A stretch of DNA of 64,000 nucleotides from Streptomyces antioxidans (GCF_000968685.2 NZ_LAKD02000006.1:1-64000), one strand, 5' to 3'. Shown: positions 52,572-61,195, counted from the first letter of the stretch. The notes: a model not told the origin generated them from the letters alone. Translations and numbers: made by a program.

Positions 52572-52906
52572 CCTTCGCCCCTCATCGGCCGTCTTCCTAC
52601 GCCGGGGACGCCTTGCCCTCGGCCACGCCGGAGCGCGCTCCCTCATCCGTCCCGGAGTGGGGGCACGGCCCGACGCCGATGGATACGGACGGCGAGGCGA
52701 TCGTTCTCAACGGTGGTCGCACCGTCTCGCACATGGCCGGAGGGGCCGGTCTCGTGCCTGGCCGGAGGGGCCGGTGCGGTGGCGTATCTCCGCACCGGCT
52801 TCACCACATGTCCACGGACCGATGGGACGAAGGTGATCAGCCACGGCTAAAGTGAGTGCTTCGCTCTACCACCCCCCGTGTCCCTCTACGCGCCCCGGAG
52901 CCCCCC
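52572..52906. other. 335-bp intergenic region with a duplicated 17-mer
   Basis: The divergent spacer between DUF1996 and carboxypeptidase genes holds TGGCCGGAGGGGCCGGT at 52734-52750 and again at 52759-52775. Each copy is near-palindromic. A TAAAGT box at 52846-52852 may be the -10 for the carboxypeptidase gene. No additional gene is visible. Confidence 0.6.
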
Positions 52907-54250
52907 ATGTCCAGCGCGAACTCGTCCAGCGGGCGTCATCGCAAAGCCAAGCCCATGAGTCTCGCCGTGCGCCGCGCGTTCATCGTCGCGGCCGTCCCGG
53001 TCACGGGCGCGCTGCTGTCCGCCCCGTCGGCGCTCGCCGCCGACAAGAGCGCCAAGACCACCACGGCGGCCCAGTCGGTGGCAGCCGAAGGGCTGGACCC
53101 CGCCGAGCGGCGGATCGCGGAACACCTCAACGCCCGCGCCCAGGACCCGAGTCTCGGCGACACCTTCAGCGGCATCGTGCTGGACTCCGCGTCCGACAAG
53201 GTCATCTGGGGGCATGACGCCGACACCGCGCTGATGCCCGCGTCCAACGCCAAGCTGGCCACCGCCACGACGGCGCTGACCGTGCTCGGCCCCGAGCACC
53301 GGTTCACCACCAAGGTGGTCTACGGCGACGGCACGCTCACCCTCATCGGCGGCGGTGACCGCCTGCTGACCACCGCCGATCTCACCGAGCTCGCCAAGAC
53401 GGCCGCCGCCGGGGTGAGGCTCGGGGGCCTGGACTCGGTGAAGGTCCGCATCGACGACAGCCTCTTCCCCGAGCCGAGACTCGCCACCGGCTGGAACGAC
53501 TCCTACTACGACGACCAGGTGTCACCGGTGCGCTCCCTGGTGGTGGACGGCAAGCTGTCCGCGGACACCTCCATCGACGCGGGGAAGGTCTTCGCCCGGC
53601 AACTCGCCGACCAGGGCGTCACCGTGGACGGCGAGGTCACCCGCGGCACGGCCTCGGCGACGGACGTCCCGGTGGGGCGGCATCTGTCCCCCACCCTGGC
53701 CGAGACGGTCAAGAAGATGCTCAAGACGAGTGACAACGATATCGCCGAGACGGTGCTGCGCATGACCGCGCTCGGCTCCGGCAGGCCCGCCACCTTCGAG
53801 GACGGCACGGCCGTGGTGCGCGATGTCCTCAGCCGCCACTACGGGGTCTCGATGGCCAACTTCGAGCTCTACGACGGCAGCGGGCTCTCCCGCGCGGACC
53901 GCATCCCGGCCCGCACCGTGGCGGACATCCTCGACCTGCTCACCGACCCGCGCTACCGCGGCGTGCTGCGCTCCGTCGACGAGGGCCTGCCGGTGGCGGG
54001 CGAGGCGGGCAGCACCCTGGGCCCCGAGTGGGGCCGCTTCGACACCCCGGACTCCCAGTGCGCGGTCGGTCAGGTCAAGGCCAAGACGGGCACGCTGACC
54101 GGCGCCATCGCGCTCAGCGGCCTGACGAAGGCGGAGGACGGCCGGTGGAAGGTCTTCTCCTTCATCGAGAACCAGTCCTCCGCCGACCCGGACGCCACCA
54201 AGGACACCCTCGACGGTCTGGCCGCCACGGTCAACGGCTGCTGGGCGTAG
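52907..54250 (+). CDS. PBP4-type D-Ala-D-Ala carboxypeptidase/endopeptidase
   Basis: The 447-residue secreted enzyme should trim peptidoglycan stem peptides. It has a signal peptide (ending APSALAADKS) and the three penicillin-binding motifs in order: SNAK in LMPASNAKLATA, SDN in KTSDNDIAETVL, and KTG in VKAKTGTLTG. A large inserted domain between the first two is typical of class-C PBP4. GGAG lies 7 nt before ATG 52907, preferred over an in-frame start 51 nt upstream. Confidence 0.93.
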   Translation: MSSANSSSGRHRKAKPMSLAVRRAFIVAAVPVTGALLSAPSALAADKSAKTTTAAQSVAAEGLDPAERRIAEHLNARAQDPSLGDTFSGIVLDSASDKVIWGHDADTALMPASNAKLATATTALTVLGPEHRFTTKVVYGDGTLTLIGGGDRLLTTADLTELAKTAAAGVRLGGLDSVKVRIDDSLFPEPRLATGWNDSYYDDQVSPVRSLVVDGKLSADTSIDAGKVFARQLADQGVTVDGEVTRGTASATDVPVGRHLSPTLAETVKKMLKTSDNDIAETVLRMTALGSGRPATFEDGTAVVRDVLSRHYGVSMANFELYDGSGLSRADRIPARTVADILDLLTDPRYRGVLRSVDEGLPVAGEAGSTLGPEWGRFDTPDSQCAVGQVKAKTGTLTGAIALSGLTKAEDGRWKVFSFIENQSSADPDATKDTLDGLAATVNGCWA

Positions 54251-54309
54251 TCAGCCCGCGTCTGCCACGTCATCGTCAACCCGGCTCCGCCCGCCCGCCT
54301 CAGCCCAGC

Positions 54310-54729
54310 TCAGCCCAGGAAGCTCAGCCGCACCTGGCGGTCGGGGTTGTCCCCGTTGGTGTCGACCAGGCACACCGACTGCCAGGTGCCCAGGGCCAGC
54401 CCGCCGCCGATGACCGGAATGGTGGCGTGCGGGGGTACGAAGGCGGGGAGGACGTGGTCGCGGCCGTGGCCGGGGCTGCCGTGGCGATGGCGCCAGCGGT
54501 CGTCGGCGGGGAGGAGGTCACGGAGGGCGGAGAGCAGATCGGTGTCGCTGCCTGCGCCCGTCTCCAGGATGGCGATCCCGGCCGTGGCATGCGGGACGAA
54601 GACGTTGAGCAGGCCGTCGCCGCCGCCCGCCACCTCGCGCAGATACGCCTCGCACTCGGCGGTGAGGTCGGCGACGGTCTCGGTGGATCCGGTGGTGACG
54701 CTGATGGTGTGGGTGCGGAAAGTGCTCAT
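54310..54729 (-). CDS. yjbQ: YjbQ-family protein (UPF0047)
   Basis: The 139-residue protein has the family signature NVFVPHATAGIAILETGAG and ends GTWQSVCLVDTNGDNPDRQV, with conserved His residues. YjbQ proteins have been linked to a secondary thiamine-phosphate synthase activity, but the main role is uncertain. ATG 54729 has AGGA about 8 nt upstream. It diverges from the sulfonate leader peptide and transporter genes. Confidence 0.9.
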   Translation of the reverse strand: MSTFRTHTISVTTGSTETVADLTAECEAYLREVAGGGDGLLNVFVPHATAGIAILETGAGSDTDLLSALRDLLPADDRWRHRHGSPGHGRDHVLPAFVPPHATIPVIGGGLALGTWQSVCLVDTNGDNPDRQVRLSFLG

Positions 54730-54793
54730 GGCACCATCCTGATACGCCGTCGCGTAAAACTCCCGCAACAAAGGTCCGAGGGGCAAGACACCG

Positions 54794-54822
54794 TTGACCG
54801 TTGCGGACGTCCTCGCTAGCTT
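54794..54822 (+). promoter_or_regulatory. Promoter of the sulfonate leader peptide and ssu operon
   Basis: TTGACC (54794-54799), a 17-nt spacer and TAGCTT (54817-54822) form a strong vegetative promoter. The -10 ends 7 nt before the ATG of the leader peptide, so the transcript probably starts at or next to that codon. Confidence 0.75.
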
Positions 54823-54829
54823 CGGGGGC

Positions 54830-54913
54830 ATGTTTACGTCAGCCCTGCTCACCACGCGCGGTCATATCGACCTGCTGCGGGTGGCGTCCGCCGCGTGTCC
54901 CGGCCTCCGCTGA
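54830..54913 (+). CDS. Putative sulfur-metabolism leader peptide
   Basis: A 27-residue frame starts MFTSALLTTRGHIDLLRV and ends with ASAACPGLR before TGA. It matches the actinobacterial leader peptides found ahead of cysteine and sulfonate genes, which share an Arg, a [HV]-[IV]-DL-x-RV segment and a Cys near the end. It lies 128 nt upstream of the transporter genes. By analogy, slow translation at the Cys codon when cysteine is scarce could let the operon be expressed. The attenuating structure in 54914-55041 is not obvious by eye. It is shorter than usual gene-calling limits. Confidence 0.78.
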   Translation: MFTSALLTTRGHIDLLRVASAACPGLR

Positions 54914-55041
54914 CCTCTCCCTCCCCCTCCCGCCTCTCCCCCTCGCCTCGGTCTCGTTCCGCCGTACCGTACTGACCGTCGTGCCGTGCGGCGTGTCCGG
55001 ACCTCAACGGACGTCGAGGCGTACCCCTTTGTGGAGCCCCC

Positions 55042-55851
55042 ATGTCCCCGGTTCTCGAACCGGTCGTGCCGCTCTCCGCGCGCCGCCGCACCGTGCCGCG
55101 ATGGCTGCGCCGTACGACCGGGCCCCTTCTGCTGCTGGTGCTCTGGCAGGTGTCCAGCGCCACCGGTGTGCTGCCCTCCGACACCCTGGCCTCCCCCGGC
55201 ACCATCGCCGGTACCGCCTCCGACCTGCTCAAGGACGGCACCCTTCCGCACGCCATGCTGGTGTCCGTACAGCGGGTGCTGATCGGGCTGGCGCTCGGCG
55301 GTGTCATCGGCATCGCACTGGCGCTGGTCTCCGGGCTCTCCCGGCTCGGCGAGGACCTCGTCGACGCGAGTGTGCAGATGCTGCGCAGCATCCCCTGGGT
55401 CGGCATGATCCCGCTGTTCATCATCTGGATGGGCATCGGTGAGGCCCCGAAGATCGCGCTCATCGCGCTGGGCGTCACCTTCCACCTCTATCTGAACGTC
55501 TACGCGGGCATCCGCGGTGTGGACGCCCAGCTCATCGAGGCGGGGAACTCCCTCGGGCTCGGCCGCTGGGGGCTGATCCGCCATGTGGTGCTGCCCGGGG
55601 CGCTCCCCGGCGCGATGACCGGGCTGCGCTACTCCCTCGCCACCGCCTGGCTGGCGCTGGTCTTCGGCGAGACCATCAACGCCGACGACGGGATCGGCTT
55701 TCTGCTCAACCGCGCACGGGAGTTCTTCCAGACCGATGTGATCGTGGTCTGCCTGATCGTCTACGCCGCCCTCGGCCTGCTCGCCGATTTCATCGTCCGC
55801 ACTCTGGAGAGGCTGCTGCTGCAATGGCGACCGAACTTCACCGGCAAGTGA
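55042..55851 (+). CDS. ssuC: Aliphatic sulfonate ABC permease
   Basis: The 269-residue inner-membrane permease has about six helices and the ABC loop EAGNSLGLGRWGLIRHVVLP. The RSIPWVGMIPLFIIWMGIGE segment is typical of the nitrate/sulfonate/taurine group. It is followed by the ATPase gene, which starts 28 bp before its stop, so they are coupled. With the leader peptide and the SsuA-like binding protein it forms a sulfonate importer supplying sulfur. A taurine or nitrate substrate cannot be excluded from sequence alone. Confidence 0.88.
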   Translation: MSPVLEPVVPLSARRRTVPRWLRRTTGPLLLLVLWQVSSATGVLPSDTLASPGTIAGTASDLLKDGTLPHAMLVSVQRVLIGLALGGVIGIALALVSGLSRLGEDLVDASVQMLRSIPWVGMIPLFIIWMGIGEAPKIALIALGVTFHLYLNVYAGIRGVDAQLIEAGNSLGLGRWGLIRHVVLPGALPGAMTGLRYSLATAWLALVFGETINADDGIGFLLNRAREFFQTDVIVVCLIVYAALGLLADFIVRTLERLLLQWRPNFTGK

Positions 55852-56618
55852 ACTCCCCCGAAAAGGAGTCGGGGCAGGAGCAGGAGGACGGGAGCGGCGG
55901 TGCCGCGGTGCGGGTGCGCTCGCTGACCCGCTCGTTCGACGGCCGCGCGGTCATCGACAACCTCCAACTCGACGTACCGGCGGGCGAGTTCGTGGTACTG
56001 CTCGGCCGCAGCGGCTGCGGCAAGTCCACGCTGCTGCGGGTGCTCGCCGGTCTTGACCGGGAGATCGAGGGCGAGGTGCTGGTGCCGCGCCGCAAGGCCG
56101 TCGCCTTCCAGGCGCCCCGGCTGATGCCCTGGAAGCGGGTCTGGCGCAATGTGCTGCTCGGGCTGCCCGGCCGCCCCGGGCGGGCCGTGGCCGAGCGGGC
56201 GCTGAAGGAGGTCGGTCTCGACCACCGCGTCGACGCCTGGCCGAAGACCCTCTCCGGCGGTGAGGCCCAGCGCGCCTCGCTCGCCCGTGCGCTGGTGCGC
56301 GAGCCCGATCTCCTGCTGCTGGACGAGCCGTTCGGCGCGCTGGACGCGCTCACCCGGATCACCGCCCAGCAGCTGGTGGCCGAGCTGTGGCAGCGGCGCG
56401 GCTGTGCGGTGCTGCTGGTCACTCATGACGTGGAGGAGGCGCTGCTGCTCGCCGACCGCGTCCTGGTGATGGACGGGGGCGTGATCGCGCACCAGGTCCG
56501 GGTGGACCGGGACCGGCCACGCGATATCGCCGATCCGCTCCTCGCCGAGCTGCGCACCGAGCTCCTGGACCGGCTGGGTGTGCGGGCGCCGGAACCGGCC
56601 GTCCACAAGGTCGCCTGA
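55824..56618 (+). CDS. ssuB: Aliphatic sulfonate ABC ATPase
   Basis: The 264-residue ATPase has Walker A (LLGRSGCGKSTLLRVLAGLD), a Q-loop (VAFQAPRLMPWKRVWRNVLL, as in SsuB/TauB), signature LSGGEAQRASLARALV, Walker B LLLLDEPFGALDALTR and the switch His (LLVTHDVEEAL). The N-terminus is about 28 residues longer than usual because the ATG lies inside the permease gene; a later start is possible. It energises the sulfonate importer. Confidence 0.9.
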   Translation: MATELHRQVNSPEKESGQEQEDGSGGAAVRVRSLTRSFDGRAVIDNLQLDVPAGEFVVLLGRSGCGKSTLLRVLAGLDREIEGEVLVPRRKAVAFQAPRLMPWKRVWRNVLLGLPGRPGRAVAERALKEVGLDHRVDAWPKTLSGGEAQRASLARALVREPDLLLLDEPFGALDALTRITAQQLVAELWQRRGCAVLLVTHDVEEALLLADRVLVMDGGVIAHQVRVDRDRPRDIADPLLAELRTELLDRLGVRAPEPAVHKVA

Positions 56619-56708
56619 AGGCCGCCTGCCCGCTCCCCCTCCCCTGTCCCTCCCCGTACCGCTCGTACTCCCCGTACTTCCCGCACCTCCCGAACGGACC
56701 CTGCTGAC

Positions 56709-57752
56709 ATGCGACGGCGTATCGTCCCCGCCCTGTCCCTCCCCCTCGCCCTGCTGCTGTCCGCCTGCGTCAGCTCGCACACGCAGAACGGCTCCGGCTC
56801 CTCCGGCAACACCGACGGCAAGGGCGATGTGACCCTCGACGTCGGTGACCAGAAGGGCAATGACGAGGCGGTGCTGCGCGCCGCCGGGCAGCTCAAGAAC
56901 CTCCCCTACAAGATCAAGTGGTCGACGTTCACCTCCGGCCCGCCGATCCTGGAGGCCGTGAGCGCCAAGGCCGTGGACATCGGTGGCGTCGGCAACACCC
57001 CGCCGGTCTTCGCCGCGGCCGCCAAGTCCCACATCAAGGTCGTGGCGGCCAAGCACGGCACGGCCGACGGCGAGGCGATCGTGGTCAAGAAGGGCTCGCC
57101 GCTGAAGAAGACCGCCGATCTCAAGGGCGAGTCGGTGGCGGTGGCGCAGGGCAGCTCGGCGCACTACCAACTGGTCGCCTCGCTCGCCAAGGCCGGGCTC
57201 TCGATCAAGGACGTCAAGGTCACCTTCCTCCAGCCCGCCGACGCACTGGCCGCCTTCTCCCGGGGCAAGGTGGCCGCCTGGGCGGTCTGGGACCCGTACA
57301 CCTCCCAGGCGCTGCGCCAGTCGGACGCACGGGTCCTCACCACCGGCCAGGGGGTGGTCAACGGCCTCAACTTCCAGGTGGCCAACCCCTCCTCCCTCGG
57401 GGACAAGAAGAAGGTCAAGGTCATCAAGGACTATCTCGGGCGGCTGCGCAAGGCCCAGGACTGGGTCTACGAGCACCCCGAGGAGTGGGCCAAGGTGTGG
57501 GGCAAGGAGACCGGGCTGCCGTACCAGGTGGCGCTGGACTCGGTGAAGCGGACCAACGGAACCCGGGTGCACGTCGCCGTCGACAAGGCCGCCGTCGCCT
57601 CGGAGCAGGAGATCGCGGACACCTTCGCGAAGCTGAAGCTCACCCCGCGCCGCTTCCCGTTCGCCGACTATGTCGACACCCGTTTCAACGGCGACCTGCC
57701 GCCCTCCACCACCGCACCGCGCACCTACGGAAAGGGATCCCAGGGATCCTGA
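56709..57752 (+). CDS. ssuA: Aliphatic sulfonate-binding lipoprotein
   Basis: The 347-residue binding protein has a lipoprotein signal (LALLLSACVSS, Cys19) and the SsuA pattern: DVGDQKGNDEAVLRAAGQL, YKIKWSTFTSGPPILEAVSA, DIGGVGNTPPVFAAAAKS and the WAVWDPYTSQAL segment. It should deliver organosulfonates to the SsuBC channel. It is the last gene of the operon, 90 bp after ssuB. The final codons and stop lie in a 19-bp direct repeat. Confidence 0.9.
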   Translation: MRRRIVPALSLPLALLLSACVSSHTQNGSGSSGNTDGKGDVTLDVGDQKGNDEAVLRAAGQLKNLPYKIKWSTFTSGPPILEAVSAKAVDIGGVGNTPPVFAAAAKSHIKVVAAKHGTADGEAIVVKKGSPLKKTADLKGESVAVAQGSSAHYQLVASLAKAGLSIKDVKVTFLQPADALAAFSRGKVAAWAVWDPYTSQALRQSDARVLTTGQGVVNGLNFQVANPSSLGDKKKVKVIKDYLGRLRKAQDWVYEHPEEWAKVWGKETGLPYQVALDSVKRTNGTRVHVAVDKAAVASEQEIADTFAKLKLTPRRFPFADYVDTRFNGDLPPSTTAPRTYGKGSQGS

Positions 57753-57775
57753 GGACGGGATCCCAGGGATCCTGA
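57734..57775. repeat. Duplicated 3' end of ssuA
   Basis: GGGATCCCAGGGATCCTGA occurs at 57734-57752, where its TGA is the ssuA stop, and again at 57757-57775, a period of 23 bp. Each copy is rich in GGATCC palindromes and could fold. Confidence 0.9.
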
Positions 57776-57864
57776 AAACGCCCCTTTTCGGGAGCGCCGC
57801 ATCGGGTAAGCGCGTGGAAACCGTCAGCCGCGCGATACGTAACCGATGAAACGAGGTGAGCGTC

Positions 57865-58329
57865 ATGCACACCGCCACGGCCCAGCGGACGGCGGCCTCG
57901 CCGTCCGCGGTGCGGGAGACCCTGGAATGCCGCCCCGAAGCTGCCGCGCGCGCACGACATCTCACCAGCACCTTTCTGGAAGCCTTGCGTCCGGCGCCCG
58001 ATCAGGGCGCCGCCGACGCGGTGATGCTGGTCGTCTCGGAACTGGTCACCAATGCCGTACGGCACTCGGGCGGCCGGTTCTGCTCGCTGCGCATGTCGGC
58101 CGACTCCGAGGCCATCACCGTCGCTGTCGGCGACGCCAGCCGGGTACCGCCGAACCGGCGCACTCCGGATATCCGCGGCGAGGGCGGCGGGTTCGGCTGG
58201 CCGATGATCAGCGGCATGGCCACGGCCACGACCGTCACCGAGGAGCCGTGGGGCAAGACGGTGAGCGCGGTCATCGCCCGAAGAGGACGGGTGCCCGCGC
58301 GTACCACCGACGCCCCGGCACCGCGTTGA
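57865..58329 (+). CDS. HATPase anti-sigma-factor-like protein
   Basis: The 154-residue protein has a histidine-kinase-like ATPase fold as in SpoIIAB/RsbW: N-box VVSELVTNAVRHSGG, G1-like VAVGDAS and the GEGGGFGWPMI end. Streptomycetes have many such stand-alone proteins. No sigma factor or anti-anti-sigma gene is adjacent, so its target is elsewhere. GAGG lies 8 nt before ATG 57865, which is preferred over a GTG 9 nt upstream. Confidence 0.88.
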   Translation: MHTATAQRTAASPSAVRETLECRPEAAARARHLTSTFLEALRPAPDQGAADAVMLVVSELVTNAVRHSGGRFCSLRMSADSEAITVAVGDASRVPPNRRTPDIRGEGGGFGWPMISGMATATTVTEEPWGKTVSAVIARRGRVPARTTDAPAPR

Positions 58330-58353
58330 CCCTCCCCTCGCCCCCGCGGGACG

Positions 58354-59145
58354 TCATGGCCCGCTAGCCGTCCCCGCCCGCGCGCGGTCGACGGCCACGG
58401 CGATCCCGTCGAGGACGCGTTCGAGGCCGAAGACGAAGTCGTGGTCGGTCGCCGGATCGTCGTACGCCCCCTCGGGCGCCGCCTCGAAGAGGCCCGAGGA
58501 GAACAACAGCGCCACCTGTGGAAAGCGGTCCGGGGTGACGAGCCGCGCCAGGGTCCTGCCGTAGGCCCGCTCGGTCTCCTCCTGGCTCAGCCCGGTTTCG
58601 CTCCTGCCCTGCGCGTGCTCCTGGGACAGCAGGGAGACATGACGGACATAGCCGCTGAGCAGGGTCAGACTGCCGACCTTCGCGGCCCAGTCCAGCTCCG
58701 TGCCGCTCAGCGCGCTCAGCCCCGCTTCCATCCAGGCGATCTCATGCGGCCCCATCGGCGGCCCCGTGACGGGGAGGCGGGGGAGCCAGGGGCGGTCGTG
58801 GTGGACCAGCCGCTGGGCGACGGTCCACTGCCGTAGCCCCTCGCGCCAGCGGTCCGGCACGGTCTCGACCCCGGGCGGCGCGCCGAGCGCCAGGTCCCGC
58901 ATGAGGACGAGGAGCTCGTCCTTGGATCCCACGTGGCGGTAGAGGGACATCGGGGAGACGCCCAGCTCCTTCGCGATCTTCGGCAGCGTCGCGCCCGCCA
59001 GCCCGTCGCGGTCCGCCAGCTCCACCCCCGTACGCACCACGCGCTCGGTGTCGAGCGCGGCGGGCCGGCCGAGGCCCGAGGCCGGGACCGGGAGCCTCCA
59101 CAGGCGGGCCAGCTCGGCGGGCGCCTCCTCCTGCTCGGCCGACAT
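58354..59145 (-). CDS. TetR-family regulator with TetR_C-type domain
   Basis: The 263-residue protein has an HTH (TLPKIAKELGVSPMSLYRHV) and a long C-terminal domain of the TetR_C type known from tetracycline-repressor-like proteins. GGAGG precedes ATG 59145. It diverges from a DUF418 membrane protein gene. The AT-rich spacer contains CTTAGTAT-N21-ATACTAAG, a likely operator for controlling both genes. Confidence 0.9.
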   Translation of the reverse strand: MSAEQEEAPAELARLWRLPVPASGLGRPAALDTERVVRTGVELADRDGLAGATLPKIAKELGVSPMSLYRHVGSKDELLVLMRDLALGAPPGVETVPDRWREGLRQWTVAQRLVHHDRPWLPRLPVTGPPMGPHEIAWMEAGLSALSGTELDWAAKVGSLTLLSGYVRHVSLLSQEHAQGRSETGLSQEETERAYGRTLARLVTPDRFPQVALLFSSGLFEAAPEGAYDDPATDHDFVFGLERVLDGIAVAVDRARAGTASGP

Positions 59146-59202
59146 GGCGCTCCTCCTTCTCGTACCTCGGTTGCTCACCGGCTACATCATGGCCTACGGC
59201 TA

Positions 59203-59239
59203 CTTAGTATCTGCCATATAGATTATGTCTTATACTAAG
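59203..59239. promoter_or_regulatory. AT-rich operator between TetR and DUF418 genes
   Basis: CTTAGTAT (59203-59210) and ATACTAAG (59232-59239) are perfect inverted 8-bp arms 21 bp apart. The enclosed sequence is AT-rich (CCATATAGATTATGTC), unlike the surrounding DNA, and lies 58-94 nt before the TetR start. Confidence 0.62.
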
Positions 59240-59316
59240 CCGGGTGCCGAGGGCCCACCCATGCGCCCCTCGCTCGCTGGGCCGCTGGGCCCTCACGCCA
59301 GAACGGAGAGATCCAG

Positions 59317-60546
59317 GTGACAGCCATCACGCAGTCCCATGCCCCGGGCCCCGCCCGGGGTCCCGTCCGCCGGACCGAACGGGCCCTGGCCCCCGATCTG
59401 GCGCGGGGCACCATGCTGCTGCTCATCGCGCTCGCGAACGCCGCGGTGTACACCTTCGGCAACCAGCCGGGCGCCGAGGCGTCGCCACACGGCTGGGAAC
59501 GCCCGTTCAACCTCGCCATGTTCGTCTTCGTCCACGCCCGCGCCTATCCGATGTTCGCCGTGATGTTCGGCTACGGGCTGGTGCAGCTCACCCGCAGACA
59601 GGACGCGGAGGACTCCGGGCCCGGCGCCGCCCGCTCGGTGCTGCTGAAGCGCAACGCATGGCTCGTCGCCTTCGGCCTCGTCCATGCCGCACTGCTCAAC
59701 TTCGGTGATTTCCTCGGGGCTTACGGCATCGTCGGCATCGCCTTCACCCTGCTGCTCCTGCGCCGCGGCGAACGCGTGCAGCGCGTCGTGCTGTGGCTGT
59801 GGGGCGGCACGGTGGCGTACACCGCCGTCCTCGCGGCCGTGGCCGGGTACCGCGCCACCCACGGCGGCACGGGATCCGCCGCCGTGCCGACGGACGGGGT
59901 CGATTCACTCACGGCCCCCGACTACGCCACGTCCGTGGCCGACCGGCTCGGCGAGTGGCCGCTCCACACGCTGACCGTGCTGGGGTTCTTCATAATCGTC
60001 TGGCTGGGCGCGTGGGCCGCCCGGCGCGGCATCCTGGAGGACCCGGCCCGCCACCGGCGGCTGCTGGTCCGCACCGCCGTGGCCGCCCTCGGTATCGCCT
60101 TCGCGGGCGGGGTGCCGATCGGCCTGGTCAGTGGCGGATTCATCCATGTCGACGGGGCCACCGCGGATGCGTTCCTGAGCCTGTACGAGGTGAGCGGCCA
60201 GTTCGGTGGGCCGGGGTATGTGGCGCTCTTCGGGCTCCTCGCGTTGCGCCTGTCGAAGTCCCGCTCCGCTTCGGGGCGGAAGCTTCCGGTGGCCGTGGAG
60301 GCGCTGACGGCCCTGGGCCAGCGGTCGCTGAGCGGCTATCTGCTCCAGTCCCTGGCTTGGGTGCTGCTGCTCTCCCCGTTCGCCCTCGCACTCGGAGAGC
60401 GGACCGGCAGCCCGACGCTCGCCGCGTGTCTGAGCGCCGTCCTGGTCTGGCTCGCCACGGTGGCCGGGTCCCATCTCCTGCAGCGCCGTTCGCTTCCGGG
60501 GCCCGCGGAGAAGCTGCTGCGCAGGTTGACGTACGGGCCCCGATAG
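59317..60546 (+). CDS. DUF418 integral membrane protein
   Basis: The 409-residue protein has about ten hydrophobic segments and the DUF418 pattern: ERALAPDLARGTMLLLIALA near the start, ARAYPMFAVMFGYGL, and a C-terminal SLSGYLLQSLAWVLLL segment. DUF418 proteins are thought to be transport or acyl-transfer related, but the role is not established. GTG start with GGAG 7 nt upstream. The divergent TetR gene suggests it responds to a small molecule, for example as an exporter. Confidence 0.88.
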   Translation: MTAITQSHAPGPARGPVRRTERALAPDLARGTMLLLIALANAAVYTFGNQPGAEASPHGWERPFNLAMFVFVHARAYPMFAVMFGYGLVQLTRRQDAEDSGPGAARSVLLKRNAWLVAFGLVHAALLNFGDFLGAYGIVGIAFTLLLLRRGERVQRVVLWLWGGTVAYTAVLAAVAGYRATHGGTGSAAVPTDGVDSLTAPDYATSVADRLGEWPLHTLTVLGFFIIVWLGAWAARRGILEDPARHRRLLVRTAVAALGIAFAGGVPIGLVSGGFIHVDGATADAFLSLYEVSGQFGGPGYVALFGLLALRLSKSRSASGRKLPVAVEALTALGQRSLSGYLLQSLAWVLLLSPFALALGERTGSPTLAACLSAVLVWLATVAGSHLLQRRSLPGPAEKLLRRLTYGPR

Positions 60547-60593
60547 GCGGGCGCCGGGCGCGGCCGTCGCGGGGACACGGGGACACGGGGACG

Positions 60594-60630
60594 CCGAAGG
60601 CCGGTCGCCTCAGAGGCGACCGGCCTTCGG
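60594..60630. terminator. Bidirectional terminator, DUF418 / AA10
   Basis: A 16-bp perfect stem (60594-60609 with 60615-60630) around the loop TCAGA lies between convergent genes. Just before it GGGGACAC is repeated about three times (60571-60591). Confidence 0.87.
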
Positions 60631-60633
60631 TGT

Positions 60634-60698
60634 TCAACCGCCGGTGTTCACATCGCGTGCGGTCGGCTGCTCGCGGTCAGCCGCCGATGTTCACATCG
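60634..60698. repeat. Duplicated 3' end of the AA10 gene
   Basis: A 22-bp segment containing the stop and the last codons (60677-60698) is repeated downstream at 60634-60655 with two mismatches, 43 bp apart. Read on the minus strand the extra copy would encode DVNTGG then stop, against DVNIGG then stop in the gene. Confidence 0.8.
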
Positions 60699-61195
60699 AT
60701 GCAGGCGTAGAAGGCGTTGGAGGTGTCCGCGATGTTCCAGACCGCCAGAACCTTCTGCTTGCCCTTGAGACCGCCGAAGTCCACCTGATGGGTGACGGTC
60801 TCGCCCGGCTGCGCCCCGCCGTCGTCGATCTCCGCGACCTTCTGGCCGCCGACGAAGTACTGCCAGGTGTTGGTCGCGTGACGCGCGGTCAGCTTCCAGG
60901 TGAAGCTGGCCTTGGACGGGATGGGGGTGACCGCCCAGCCCTTGCTGTCGTCATCCAGCTCGGCGAACCTCGAGTTGCCCGCGCTGCAGCTCGTCAGCCC
61001 CTTGGGACCTTCGACGCTCTGCGGCTCGTACTTGATGTCACCGCAGGGCACGGTCCCAGCCGCACACTGGGCCTGGCGGCTCGGCGGGGTGGAGATATAG
61101 CCATGCGCGCTGGCCTCGCTCGCGGGGAGGCTCAGAGCGATCAGGGGGGCTATCCCCGCGCCGACGACAACCGCCAACTTTCTCTTCATGTTCAT
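60677..61195 (-). CDS. Lytic polysaccharide monooxygenase, AA10
   Basis: The 172-residue secreted copper enzyme oxidatively cuts chitin or cellulose. The signal peptide ends ASEASA, so His31 (HGYISTPPSRQ) becomes the mature N-terminus, the first copper ligand, and His106 in LTARHATNTWQYF is the second. The four cysteines and the GDIKYEPQSVEG region are typical of chitin-active AA10. It lacks a separate binding domain. AAGGAG is 5 nt before ATG 61195. A DasR-like box overlaps its -10. Confidence 0.95.
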   Translation of the reverse strand: MNMKRKLAVVVGAGIAPLIALSLPASEASAHGYISTPPSRQAQCAAGTVPCGDIKYEPQSVEGPKGLTSCSAGNSRFAELDDDSKGWAVTPIPSKASFTWKLTARHATNTWQYFVGGQKVAEIDDGGAQPGETVTHQVDFGGLKGKQKVLAVWNIADTSNAFYACIDVNIGG

